Positions 1 through 7,938 of a stretch of DNA of 16,991 nt are shown here, piece by piece. The stretch comes from Flavipsychrobacter stenotrophus (GTDB taxonomy: Bacteria; Bacteroidota; Bacteroidia; Chitinophagales; Chitinophagaceae). Numbering within the stretch: the stretch's first letter is position 1; each line of letters opens with the position of its first letter. Under the pieces are notes generated by a model that was not told where the DNA came from, did not search any database, and saw only the letters and a list, made by a program, of their open reading frames with translations. A program made the translations under genes and the position numbers. The stretch is taken from assembly GCA_947379685.1 (NCBI GenBank), contig CANCOG010000037.1:1-16991 (forward strand), read 5' to 3'.

Positions 1-3000
1 ATCTCGTAATTGCCCGAATAATCGTTGATGGTCAGTTTGCCGAACTTGGTCCCCTTCTTGCTGGTCATATGACCAACGTCGGTGATAAACCCCGCGATAC
101 GAATTGACCTTCCTTTATTATCTTCCAACTCACGTACCGGGGTCATTCCATAATTTTCCATCTCGAATTTGAAACCGTCGAGCGGATGGGCACTCAAATA
201 AATGCCTACTACCTCTTTTTCCCGTTCCAGCAATTCATGCAAACCCCATTTATCGCATTCCGGAATCAATGGAGGTTTCACCTCAGGCATAGCAGCAGCG
301 CCAAACAGGCTATTTGTAGCCATTGAAGAACTTGCCTGAAACTGATTCCCAAATTTCACCAATCGCTCAAGTCCGGTCTGCGGATCGGTTGCAGGCATAT
401 GGAAATACTGGGCTCTGTGCAACTGGGTAAAACAATCCATTGCCCCAGCCAACACCAGACTTTCCATTGATTTCTTATTTACAGTTCGTTGGTTTACCCG
501 TTTAATGAAATCAAAAATGGAAACATAAGGCCCGTTTAGTTCCCGTTCTGCAATAATATCTTCTACGGCAGCCTCGCCCACTCCCTTAATAGCATTCATT
601 CCAAAACGCACCACGTTTTCACGGGCAACGGCAAATCCTTTTAAACTTTCATTTACATCGGGGCCCAATACCAGCAAATCCATGCGCTGGCATTCTTCCA
701 TGTAGAATTTTATCTTTTCAATGTTACCCTGGTTATTCAGTACCGCGGCCATGTATTCAGCCGGGTAGTGGGCTTTCAGATATGCTGTCTGGTAGGCAAC
801 AAGTGCATAACAGGTGGAGTGAGACTTGTTGAAGGCGTATTGAGCAAACGCTTCCCAGTCAGTCCAAATTTTCTGCAATTTGTCTTCCGGGTGGCCTTTT
901 GCTTTTGCCCCTTCCACAAACTGCCCTTTCATTTTATCGAGTACAGACTTTTGCTTCTTACCCATTGCCTTACGTAATACGTCTGCGTCGCCCTTACTGA
1001 AACCAGCCAAACTCTGCGAGAGCAGCATCACCTGTTCCTGATAAACGGTAATACCATAAGTATCGCCGAGGTAGACTTCCATTTCCTTTATGTCGTAAGA
1101 AATTGGCTCTTGCCCGTGTTTACGCCTGATGTAGTTGGGTATGTATTCAATTGGCCCCGGGCGATACAGGGCGTTCATCGCAATAAGGTCATCGAACTTA
1201 TCGGGCTTGAGGTTAATAAGGTGCTTCTGCATCCCGGCACTTTCAAACTGGAAAGTACCATTTGTTTCGCCGTTCTGGTATAGCTCGTAGGTCTCGAGAT
1301 CATCAAGCGGAATAGTGTCTATGTCTATAATTACATTATAGTTCCTTTTTATAAGTTCAAGTGCATCCTTTATAATAGTAAGGGTTTTCAGACCCAAAAA
1401 GTCCATTTTAATTACTCCGGCGTTCTCAATTACGTTACCTTCATATTGGGTAATGAGTGAGTCAACGTCTTTTGCCATGAACACCGGCAAAAGATCTGTA
1501 AGGTCGCTTGGTGCAATAATGATACCCGCCGCATGTATGCCGGTATTCCTTACTGAACCTTCGAGTTTTACAGCCGCCTGCAGCACCTCACCATGCAAAT
1601 CCTTTTGTTTGTATATTTCCCGTAGCTTCAGGACGCCTTCCATTTCATCCGCACCAATCCCTTCCTTCTCGTCAAGGCTATCCTTTCCCTTAAGCTCTGC
1701 AAAAATCAATCGCTTCAGGTTAAGACCCGGTCGCTCCGGTACCAGTTTAGCGAGTGCATTACTTTCTGAAAGGGGCAGATCGAGTGTACGGGCTACGTCC
1801 TTGATACTACTTTTGGCAGCCATGGTGCCATAGGTAACGATTTGCGCCACCTGGTTTTTACCGTACTTTCCTACAACGTAATCGATTACCTTCTGGCGAC
1901 CAACGTCGTCAAAGTCGGTATCGATATCGGGCATGCTCTTACGATCGGGGTTAAGGAAACGTTCGAACAGCAACTTATATTTAATGGGGTCGATATTCGT
2001 AATACCGATACAATAAGCAACGGCAGAACCTGCAGCAGACCCACGGCCGGGACCGATAAACACCCCTATCTCCCTACCCTCCCTGATGAAATCACTTACA
2101 ATAAGGAAGTAACCTGCGAACCCCATTGTTTTGATGGTGAACAATTCAAAATTCAGGCGTTCTTCAACTTCGGCTGTAATTTCTACATAACGCCTTCTTG
2201 CACCTTCCCAGGTGAGGTGTTCGAGAAATGCATTCTGATCGTCATGGAATTCTGTGGGTACTTTAAAGTGAGGTAATAAGATATCCCGCTCCAGTTTGAG
2301 GGGTTTTATCTTATCGAGGATCATGTTGGTATTGTCAAGCGCCTCTGGCAAATCGGCAAACAACGTGCCCATTTCCTCCTGCGTCTTGAAATAAAACCGG
2401 TCACTCGGAAAGGCGAACCTTCCTCCCTTGGGTTGCGCTTCATCATCATCGCCAAGCTCCTTCCACTTTGGGTCAGACTGCTTGGCGCCAGTGTTGATAC
2501 ACAACAATATATCATGTGCGTTTGCATCGCCCTGGTCAATGTAATGACTGTCGTTGCTGGCAATAACCGGTACGTTGTACTTTTTTGCAAAGCGCATGAG
2601 CACTTCGTTTACCTTTATCTGGTCCGCAATTTCATGGCGCTGCAACTCAATGTAATAATCATCTCCGAACAGATCGAGCCACCATTTGAATACGCGCTCC
2701 CCTTCTTCTTCTCCCTTCCTCAAAATGGTTCTCGGCACCTCTGCTGCCAGGCAACAAGTGGTTGCAATAAGGCCCTCGTGGTATTTAACTATTAGCTCCT
2801 TATCAATACGAGGGTACTTGCCATATAGCCCTTCCATGTACCCAAGGGAGCAGAGTTTTACCAGGTTTTTATAACCGATCTCATTTTTGGCCAGCATGAG
2901 CTGGTGGCAACGCACATCTTTATCATCTTTCGAAAACTGGCGTTTGTGCCTGTTTTCTACCAGGTAGAACTCGCAACCTACTATTGGTTTTACTACCGGC

Positions 3001-3215
3001 TCTTCAATGTCTTTGCCTTCCGGCGTTTTACCTACAACTTTCTTCTTCTTCCAGGCCTCCGCAACAAAATCGAAGACTCCGAACATGTTTCCATGGTCGG
3101 TAATGGCCATGGCCGGCATGTTATTGTTACGGGCCTTTTCGTAAAGCTTTGAGATATTTGAAGCCCCGTCGAGCAGGGAGAATTGAGTATGATTATGTAG
3201 ATGAGAGAATTTCAC
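1..3215 (-). CDS. dnaE: DNA polymerase III subunit alpha (replicative polymerase), C-terminus cut by window edge
   Basis: This is the catalytic subunit of the replicative DNA polymerase III, acting at the fork in the cytoplasm. The frame is open from the GTG at 3215 to the window edge: 1071 codons with no internal stop. The PHP domain begins at once (HLHNHTQFSLLDG, residues 5-17; TDHGNMFG follows). The polymerase core has the acidic motif PDIDTDF with D430 and D432, and the third catalytic aspartate D605 in MDFLGLKTLTII, matching E. coli D401, D403 and D555. A helix-hairpin-helix segment (IKGVGEAAVEDII) lies near residue 875. The OB-fold is entered near residue 1037 and is cut off. Against E. 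coli-type DnaE (about 1160 residues), roughly 100 or more residues are missing outside the window. GTG is chosen because the PHP motif begins four codons later, an in-frame TAA lies upstream, and no ATG lies near; GAAGG about nine bases upstream is a possible ribosome site. The gene is divergent from the sensor kinase. Family assignment is certain. Confidence 0.97.
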   Translation of the reverse strand, partial: MKFSHLHNHTQFSLLDGASNISKLYEKARNNNMPAMAITDHGNMFGVFDFVAEAWKKKKVVGKTPEGKDIEEPVVKPIVGCEFYLVENRHKRQFSKDDKDVRCHQLMLAKNEIGYKNLVKLCSLGYMEGLYGKYPRIDKELIVKYHEGLIATTCCLAAEVPRTILRKGEEEGERVFKWWLDLFGDDYYIELQRHEIADQIKVNEVLMRFAKKYNVPVIASNDSHYIDQGDANAHDILLCINTGAKQSDPKWKELGDDDEAQPKGGRFAFPSDRFYFKTQEEMGTLFADLPEALDNTNMILDKIKPLKLERDILLPHFKVPTEFHDDQNAFLEHLTWEGARRRYVEITAEVEERLNFELFTIKTMGFAGYFLIVSDFIREGREIGVFIGPGRGSAAGSAVAYCIGITNIDPIKYKLLFERFLNPDRKSMPDIDTDFDDVGRQKVIDYVVGKYGKNQVAQIVTYGTMAAKSSIKDVARTLDLPLSESNALAKLVPERPGLNLKRLIFAELKGKDSLDEKEGIGADEMEGVLKLREIYKQKDLHGEVLQAAVKLEGSVRNTGIHAAGIIIAPSDLTDLLPVFMAKDVDSLITQYEGNVIENAGVIKMDFLGLKTLTIIKDALELIKRNYNVIIDIDTIPLDDLETYELYQNGETNGTFQFESAGMQKHLINLKPDKFDDLIAMNALYRPGPIEYIPNYIRRKHGQEPISYDIKEMEVYLGDTYGITVYQEQVMLLSQSLAGFSKGDADVLRKAMGKKQKSVLDKMKGQFVEGAKAKGHPEDKLQKIWTDWEAFAQYAFNKSHSTCYALVAYQTAYLKAHYPAEYMAAVLNNQGNIEKIKFYMEECQRMDLLVLGPDVNESLKGFAVARENVVRFGMNAIKGVGEAAVEDIIAERELNGPYVSIFDFIKRVNQRTVNKKSMESLVLAGAMDCFTQLHRAQYFHMPATDPQTGLERLVKFGNQFQASSSMATNSLFGAAAMPEVKPPLIPECDKWGLHELLEREKEVVGIYLSAHPLDGFKFEMENYGMTPVRELEDNKGRSIRIAGFITDVGHMTSKKGTKFGKLTINDYSGNYE

Positions 3216-3407
3216 GTTGCCAAACCTTCGGTTAAACTGATTAATAAAATAGTGCTGCGGGTGTTTTTACCATCCGAAGTATACACTACAAAATAACGAA
3301 ATAATGGGCTGTGTGCAGGGCAATAGTTTTCCACATGTTTGAGGTACTATTATTTCAAAAAGTATACGTTAAAAGTTCTGATAAAATTGGTATTTTGGAT
3401 TGCATTT

Positions 3408-3412
3408 AAAGG
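3408..3412 (+). promoter_or_regulatory. Ribosome binding site supporting a TTG start
   Basis: AAAGG lies eight bases before the TTG at 3421. An in-frame TAA at 3418-3420 directly precedes that TTG, so translation cannot start further upstream. The next in-frame ATG is codon 52, which would remove the signal peptide. The site and the reading frame together favour TTG as the true start. Confidence 0.45.
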
Positions 3413-3420
3413 CTACGTAA

Positions 3421-6400
3421 TTGAAAAAGAGGCAATTGTTGGTTGTTTTCATATCATTGATTTTATGGCACTGTTGCGCTTATGGGCAAGAGGGCTTTAA
3501 GTTCAATTATAACATTGATAATGGGCTGCCATCGAACAATGTTTATGTTGTACTTACCGATAAATTGGGGTACATGTGGTTGTGTACACCCAATGGCATG
3601 GTACGCTATAACGGATATGACTTCAGGGTGTTCAATACATCTAACGGGCTGCCAACTAATGATGTATGGTCTACAGCGGAAGATGCAGTGGGCCGCATTT
3701 GGGTTGGCGGAATTTCTGACGAGATGGGATATGTATATAATAACAAATATCACTCAACCACCTCAGTTGGCTATTCCAAAACCATTTACCCCAAGTTTTT
3801 AACGCCGGTGGGAGATGGGATCACATTTAGTACAAATGACTTTGGAATATCCTCCCAAAAAAGCAAGTACGATCAAATGATAAATAGCTATCTATTTGCT
3901 ATTGGAAACGATAAAACTATCAAGTATTATCCAGTTGATTTGTTGCGTTTCGATCACAACTCACCAAAGGAGGAGAGGGTTATTTCCCAACAATGGGTAA
4001 CCTTGAACAATGATTCACTCTTCATATATAACAACTGCGTTTACCGTTTCAGTGTAGCAGGTGCCAAAATAAAAATGGACTTTATTACCAAATTGGTAGG
4101 CAATACAGCAAAAGAATTGAGATACCGAGGCTCAATTATTGACAATTCATATTTACTAGATGCAGGATCAGGAGGTATCGTGAGCTATAACTTATTGACC
4201 GGACAAAGGGATTCAGTTCACCTAGATGGAACGGAAAACACGTTTAGTGGGATATACGCCTTCTATTGGACCAGAAATAACAAAAATAATTTTTACAAGA
4301 TAGCAAAGGAGAACATCTATCGATTTGCAATTTTAAACAATAAAATCCTTTTCCAAGGTTGCAAAAAGTTAACTGCACTCATTAACGATACGTCAATAGA
4401 TGGATCTAAAATAACTGTAGTATGCGATAATGAATTCTGGGGGCTATTTATTTCAACAAGTACGAACGGTCTCAACATTTGCAATCCAGCATCAAACCAT
4501 TTTCATCCAAATAGAAAGATTGACCTGAAATATTTTAAGCTTGTTGGCAACGAGCCCGGGAAAAAATCATTTTGGTGGAATTCCAATCATACACTCGCAA
4601 TTATTGATAGTGATCTAACTGTATCATCCTACGATTATAAAAACTTAGAAAGACTGAACAAAATACTTTATTACAGAAACGATTCATTCCTATTGTTTTC
4701 ATCAAATGTAAACTGGCTAACTGAATCTGGAAGTGTGGTTGAAAGAAAAAACGCACCAGAATACATTTTTGATCTGAAAGCAATAGTGATAACCGAAAAC
4801 GATAGCTTTTGTTCAATCGGCTCACAGGAATTTTTATCAGGCAATCTTTCACATGGATCATGGAACAGAAATGTAATCGATCGCGAAAAATACCTGGACC
4901 TTACTTTCGACCCAATCAGAAAAAACACGTGGGTATATAACGCATATAAAATACACATTTATTCTCCTACTCATTCAACTATATACAACAAGGAAAATCT
5001 CAAGGCAATTGGTGTCACTAAAATAGAAAAAATAGCCATTGATCCGAGATATAGTAACATCTTCGTTTTACAAAATGGACCAAGTGGATACGAGTTGTTA
5101 CTTTTTGATTCCTCTTTTAAAAGAAGCCAAGCTCAGTTCACAAATACTAATTTAAAGAAAACCCAAATACTTATTCATGAAAATAAATTAATTCTTGCCG
5201 GTGAATACGGCGTAATTGTGAGTAAGATATTAGGAACGGGTAGAATCTCCAAACCAGTAATTTTCCAAAATCTGAAGGGCGCATGCTATAAAGAAGTGAC
5301 TGGAATAGCCATTCTGGGAAATAACATATTACTCAATACAAATAAAGGTGCCCTTACTGCTTCGATGCCATCGGACTCTGAGTTTAATGATCCAGCCTCT
5401 AAAACACCAATAAATTACAATGTCGTACTTTATTGCGAGGACACCGTTATCAGACTATTAAGAAACGATACCATTAAACTAAATCAGAAAAAACCAAGCA
5501 TACAATTTGATGTAATAAACCCATCGGGAAATGGCGCAGTACATTATAGCTACCAGATAGGTGCCAATAGCAACTGGCAGGAACTAAATGCGAATGAGCT
5601 AACGATGCCTCCGACAGTAGTGCCGGGTAGGTACTACAAGATTTCATTAAAAATTAATGATGATGTTTGGCGGAGCGATGAGCATTCTTTTATAGTATAC
5701 GTAAAACCCTATTGGTGGCAGCTCATGCTGCGTAGCAAATTGTTTTGGAGTGGCGCTGTAATTTTAATACTTGCACTACTTGCGGCACTTGTGCGCGCGA
5801 CCCAACGGCTTACTAATAGAAAAAACGAGGAAAAAAACCTCAGACAGGAAATGGAGTTAAAATCGGTACACGCTCAAATTAACCCTCATTTTATATTTAA
5901 TACGCTCAATACAGCACTCTACTTCATTAAAAAGAAAAAAATAGATGAAGCGTATGACCACGTATCTAAATTCTCTGTATTGCTAAGGGCCTATATAAAA
6001 TCGTCGAGGAGCAAGTATATATCTATTGCAGATGAGGTCGTGAACATAAGTAACTACATTCAACTACAACAAACCCGTTTTGAAGATAAATTTAGCTTCG
6101 AGATCATTGTAGACAATAAAATAAACGCTTCAAATGTTAAGATACCTGCGTTATTGCTTCAACCCATTGTAGAAAATTCTATAGATCACGGATTATTTCA
6201 TAAAGAAGGCCATGGGTATTTGAAAATTGAATTCAAAAAAATATCTTTAACGAATGAAATACAATGCATTGTCGAAGATAACGGGGTTGGCAGAAAGGCC
6301 GCTAAGCAAATTACTGCAGGAAGTGTCCTAAAATCGGAGTCGTATGGCGAAAGCCTGATCAAGGATCTTGTTGCGATTTTTAACAATTATGAGCAGACAG

Positions 6401-6489
6401 GGATTTCGATTGAGTATATTGATAAGCAGGAACCAGAAACAGGAACAAAAGTAATTATTGACATAAAGAATCCGGTGAATGAAAAATAG
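3421..6489 (+). CDS. Sensor histidine kinase, propeller sensor plus LytS-type kinase core
   Basis: This is a membrane sensor kinase of 1022 residues, expected to sense an envelope signal and phosphorylate the regulator encoded next. Residues 1-22 form a signal peptide (KKRQLLVVF...). Two clear two-component-propeller repeats follow (NGLPSNNVY and NGLPTNDVW, residues 34-97); the rest of the sensor is too diverged to divide into blades by eye. A Y_Y_Y domain spans about 689-765 and ends in KPYWWQL, followed by one membrane helix at about 774-795 and a short coiled linker. The kinase core is the His_kinase/LytS type: HAQINPHFIFN with H823 as phosphoacceptor, N-box PIVENSIDHG (N919), and ATP-lid motif VEDNGVGRK (951-959). 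The start is TTG, forced by a stop directly upstream. The 3' end overlaps the regulator gene by 11 nt, implying translational coupling. The sensor-coding part is much more AT-rich than its neighbours. The ligand cannot be read from the sequence. Confidence 0.93.
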   Translation: MKKRQLLVVFISLILWHCCAYGQEGFKFNYNIDNGLPSNNVYVVLTDKLGYMWLCTPNGMVRYNGYDFRVFNTSNGLPTNDVWSTAEDAVGRIWVGGISDEMGYVYNNKYHSTTSVGYSKTIYPKFLTPVGDGITFSTNDFGISSQKSKYDQMINSYLFAIGNDKTIKYYPVDLLRFDHNSPKEERVISQQWVTLNNDSLFIYNNCVYRFSVAGAKIKMDFITKLVGNTAKELRYRGSIIDNSYLLDAGSGGIVSYNLLTGQRDSVHLDGTENTFSGIYAFYWTRNNKNNFYKIAKENIYRFAILNNKILFQGCKKLTALINDTSIDGSKITVVCDNEFWGLFISTSTNGLNICNPASNHFHPNRKIDLKYFKLVGNEPGKKSFWWNSNHTLAIIDSDLTVSSYDYKNLERLNKILYYRNDSFLLFSSNVNWLTESGSVVERKNAPEYIFDLKAIVITENDSFCSIGSQEFLSGNLSHGSWNRNVIDREKYLDLTFDPIRKNTWVYNAYKIHIYSPTHSTIYNKENLKAIGVTKIEKIAIDPRYSNIFVLQNGPSGYELLLFDSSFKRSQAQFTNTNLKKTQILIHENKLILAGEYGVIVSKILGTGRISKPVIFQNLKGACYKEVTGIAILGNNILLNTNKGALTASMPSDSEFNDPASKTPINYNVVLYCEDTVIRLLRNDTIKLNQKKPSIQFDVINPSGNGAVHYSYQIGANSNWQELNANELTMPPTVVPGRYYKISLKINDDVWRSDEHSFIVYVKPYWWQLMLRSKLFWSGAVILILALLAALVRATQRLTNRKNEEKNLRQEMELKSVHAQINPHFIFNTLNTALYFIKKKKIDEAYDHVSKFSVLLRAYIKSSRSKYISIADEVVNISNYIQLQQTRFEDKFSFEIIVDNKINASNVKIPALLLQPIVENSIDHGLFHKEGHGYLKIEFKKISLTNEIQCIVEDNGVGRKAAKQITAGSVLKSESYGESLIKDLVAIFNNYEQTGISIEYIDKQEPETGTKVIIDIKNPVNEK

Positions 6490-7216
6490 TGTGAAGTGTA
6501 TAATTGTTGACGATGAGCCAAAAGCGATTGAACTTTTAAAAGATTGTATTGGTGAACTATATAGCAATATAGAAGTAGTTTCTACCCACACTTCCTGGAA
6601 TTCGGCGCTACAAGCACTGAGGGAACAAGAGTTCGACCTCCTGCTATTGGATATTTCTATACCGGGTAAAACAGGAATTGACTTGCTCAACCTGCTTCCA
6701 GGTCTTAGTGCTGAGGTGATTTTCGTGACGGCCCATTCTGAATTTGCATTAAACGCATTTAAATTCGCCCCTTCGGGCTACGTACTGAAGCCGCTCAATG
6801 ACCAGCAACTTTCGCAGGCAATAGACAAAGCGCTGGAAAGAATACAGCATAAGAAATTGGCCAAACAGCCACCAGTGGCCTCTATTAGCAGTAAAATAGG
6901 TATTCCTAACAACAAAGGGACCGATTACCTGAATGCCGATGATATCCTTTACCTGGAAGCGCTCAACAACTGCACAAAGGTGGTTACGCGGCAGGGAGAA
7001 ATTACCAGTTCCTACAACCTGGGGAAATTTAAGACGATACTTGAAAAGCACTCGTTCTACCCTGTGCACCGTTCATACCTCGTAAACCTCAATTGCATTA
7101 CCCGGTACACCGCCAACCATGGTGTTGTTATGGTTAATGGAGATGAATTACCGGTCTCCAAGAACGTAAGGGAAGACTTTTTACTCAACTTTGAAAAGGT
7201 TTCCCGCACCGATTAA
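6479..7216 (+). CDS. LytTR-family response regulator
   Basis: This cytoplasmic transcription regulator of 245 residues is the likely partner of the kinase just upstream. The receiver domain (residues about 4-120) has all key positions: acidic pair D11/D12 (IIVDDEP), phosphoacceptor D58 (LLLLDISIPG), T84 (IFVTAH) and K104 (YVLKP). A linker of about 25 residues leads to a LytTR DNA-binding domain (about 148-243), with the typical FYPVHRSYLVNLN and LPVSKNVRE segments. The ATG at 6479 lies inside the end of the kinase gene (11-nt overlap), so the pair is one operon. Length is normal for the LytR/AlgR class. Target genes are not shown by the sequence. The large secreted protein at 7939 is the next gene on the same strand, but it is separated by 722 nt and no paired LytTR site was found. 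Confidence 0.95.
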   Translation: MKNSVKCIIVDDEPKAIELLKDCIGELYSNIEVVSTHTSWNSALQALREQEFDLLLLDISIPGKTGIDLLNLLPGLSAEVIFVTAHSEFALNAFKFAPSGYVLKPLNDQQLSQAIDKALERIQHKKLAKQPPVASISSKIGIPNNKGTDYLNADDILYLEALNNCTKVVTRQGEITSSYNLGKFKTILEKHSFYPVHRSYLVNLNCITRYTANHGVVMVNGDELPVSKNVREDFLLNFEKVSRTD

Positions 7217-7217
7217 T

Positions 7218-7231
7218 CACTTTCGGTTAAT
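7218..7231 (+). repeat. 14-bp direct repeat, copy 1
   Basis: CACTTTCGGTTAAT starts two bases after the response-regulator stop codon. An identical copy lies 153 bp downstream at 7371-7384; the flanks of the two copies differ. An exact 14-mer recurring at this distance by chance is unlikely. Its role is unknown. Confidence 0.7.
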
Positions 7232-7251
7232 GTAATTAACTTGGAGTTTCG

Positions 7252-7275
7252 CGCCAAGACGCAGAGACGCAGTTC
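7252..7275 (+). repeat. Degenerate CGCAAAGA-type octamer repeat
   Basis: Tandem octamers CGCCAAGA and CGCAGAGA are followed by a third unit that begins CGCAG and then diverges. An isolated perfect CGCAAAGA occurs at 7338-7345. From memory, short intergenic strings of this kind occur in many environmental bacterial genomes; I cannot check that here. A related CACAAAGAA pattern occurs at 13243-13282. Confidence 0.5.
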
Positions 7276-7295
7276 CCAGTTTATTCAATTTTGGC

Positions 7296-7324
7296 TTTGT
7301 TAATTTGAAGCAAACCTACCTTTG
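7296..7324 (+). promoter_or_regulatory. Candidate Bacteroidota housekeeping promoter
   Basis: TACCTTTG at 7317-7324 matches the Bacteroidota -7 consensus TAnnTTTG exactly, and a TTTG at 7296-7299 sits 17 bases upstream as a possible -33 element. Transcription would begin around 7330 and run rightward into the gene-free region, about 600 bases before the next real gene. No other intergenic region examined here gave a full match. It could be chance. Confidence 0.35.
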
Positions 7325-7370
7325 GGCGGACAAGAGCCGCAAAGACATTCCCGTTAAGTAAATGAAATTG

Positions 7371-7384
7371 CACTTTCGGTTAAT
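7371..7384 (+). repeat. 14-bp direct repeat, copy 2
   Basis: This is the second exact copy of CACTTTCGGTTAAT, 153 bp after copy 1 (start to start). It lies about 45 bases downstream of the candidate promoter, inside any transcript made from it. Confidence 0.7.
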
Positions 7385-7635
7385 CTTTTCGATGGAAAAA
7401 ACAGCACTTTCACCACCCGAAACGACTCTTCTGGTGGATGGCAGATTGCAAGGGGCAAACATGGGTGTACTATTGTGTAGTAAATACGTTGACACCTATG
7501 TACAGAATTTCCCAAAACACACTGCTGCACACGTCGCTAAGAAATGAGCAGCCATCGCAACAGAACAGCCCGCCATAGCTGAACGGGCGACTTTCCACTA
7601 CAATAACCAATCAACCTTCGCTCAGGCCCAAAAGC

Positions 7636-7692
7636 TTGCTGGTGGCTCCTTTTGCCCCAATCAAAACCACTCGTTCTTTTTACAACCAGCAA
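7636..7692. repeat. Inverted repeat with 8-bp arms
   Basis: TTGCTGGT (7636-7643) is exactly complementary to ACCAGCAA (7685-7692), leaving a 41-nt loop. The arms lie in a non-coding block (about 7545-7730) that may be a dispersed repeat or decayed element. With arms this short it could be coincidence. Confidence 0.35.
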
Positions 7693-7938
7693 ACGAATAT
7701 ACCCTTGCCTAATTCCTTTCACCATGAATAATTATTCATTTCCTAACCTAAAAATACATACCCGTTGGCAAAAGAAAAAAAACAACAATACCCCCCGATA
7801 ATTTAAGTTAATAGCCCCTCTTTTCGCTATTACAATTGTGCTCCGCAGGTACGGTGCATGGCTATGCCTTTGTGCCTGTAAGAAATGTGTGTGGTCGTAC
7901 GAATACTATTTAAACTTTCATTTTTAAAAGAAAATTTT

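Larger units (their letters stand above)
7217..7938. other. 722-nt region without a convincing gene
   Basis: This stretch lies between the response regulator and the secreted protein. Short ORFs of about 60 codons exist on both strands, but they lack ribosome sites, domain signatures or a plausible composition. It contains a 14-bp direct repeat (7218 and 7371), a short palindrome GTTAATgtaATTAAC (7226-7240) just after the regulator's stop codon, and CGCAAAGA-type octamers (7252-7275 and 7338-7345). It also holds a perfect TAnnTTTG box (7317-7324) and an 8-bp inverted repeat spanning 7636-7692. The last 140 bases are A/T-rich and include a small hairpin GCATggctATGC near 7856-7867, forming the leader of the secreted-protein gene. 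It may hold an untranslated RNA, a decayed element or simply long regulatory leaders. Confidence 0.6.

Noticed and set aside
1453..2276. Plus-strand ORFs of 126 and 144 codons (1453-1833, 1842-2276)
   Set aside because: They lie wholly antisense to dnaE, whose frame is open and carries conserved motifs throughout; their translations show no domain.
3289..3295. TATTTTG on the minus strand as a dnaE -7 box
   Set aside because: It has one base between TA and TTTG where the consensus has two, so it is only a near match and cannot be called.
3467..3480. TGGCACTGTTGCGC, resembling a sigma-54 promoter
   Set aside because: It is inside the signal-peptide coding region of the kinase gene and the spacing between elements is two bases instead of four.
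7252..7275. CRISPR-like repeats
   Set aside because: Units are only eight to nine bases, adjacent and degenerate, with no spacers and no cas genes.
7362..7547. Plus-strand ORF of 61 codons downstream of the candidate promoter
   Set aside because: No ribosome site, no recognisable domain or signal peptide, and repeat copy 2 lies within its first codons. Kept only as a remote possibility.
7537..7725. Minus-strand ORF of 62 codons
   Set aside because: Composition (many W, R, Q) and the overlapping inverted repeat suggest translation of non-coding repeat DNA.
7804..7812. TAAGTTAAT, a full match to a LytTR half-site pattern upstream of the secreted-protein gene
   Set aside because: LytTR sites are paired direct repeats about 21 bases apart; no second half-site exists at that distance, and single matches are expected by chance about once per kilobase.
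7885..7938. Upstream ATG extending the secreted protein by 18 residues
   Set aside because: The extension would bury a good signal peptide that begins at the ATG at 7939.
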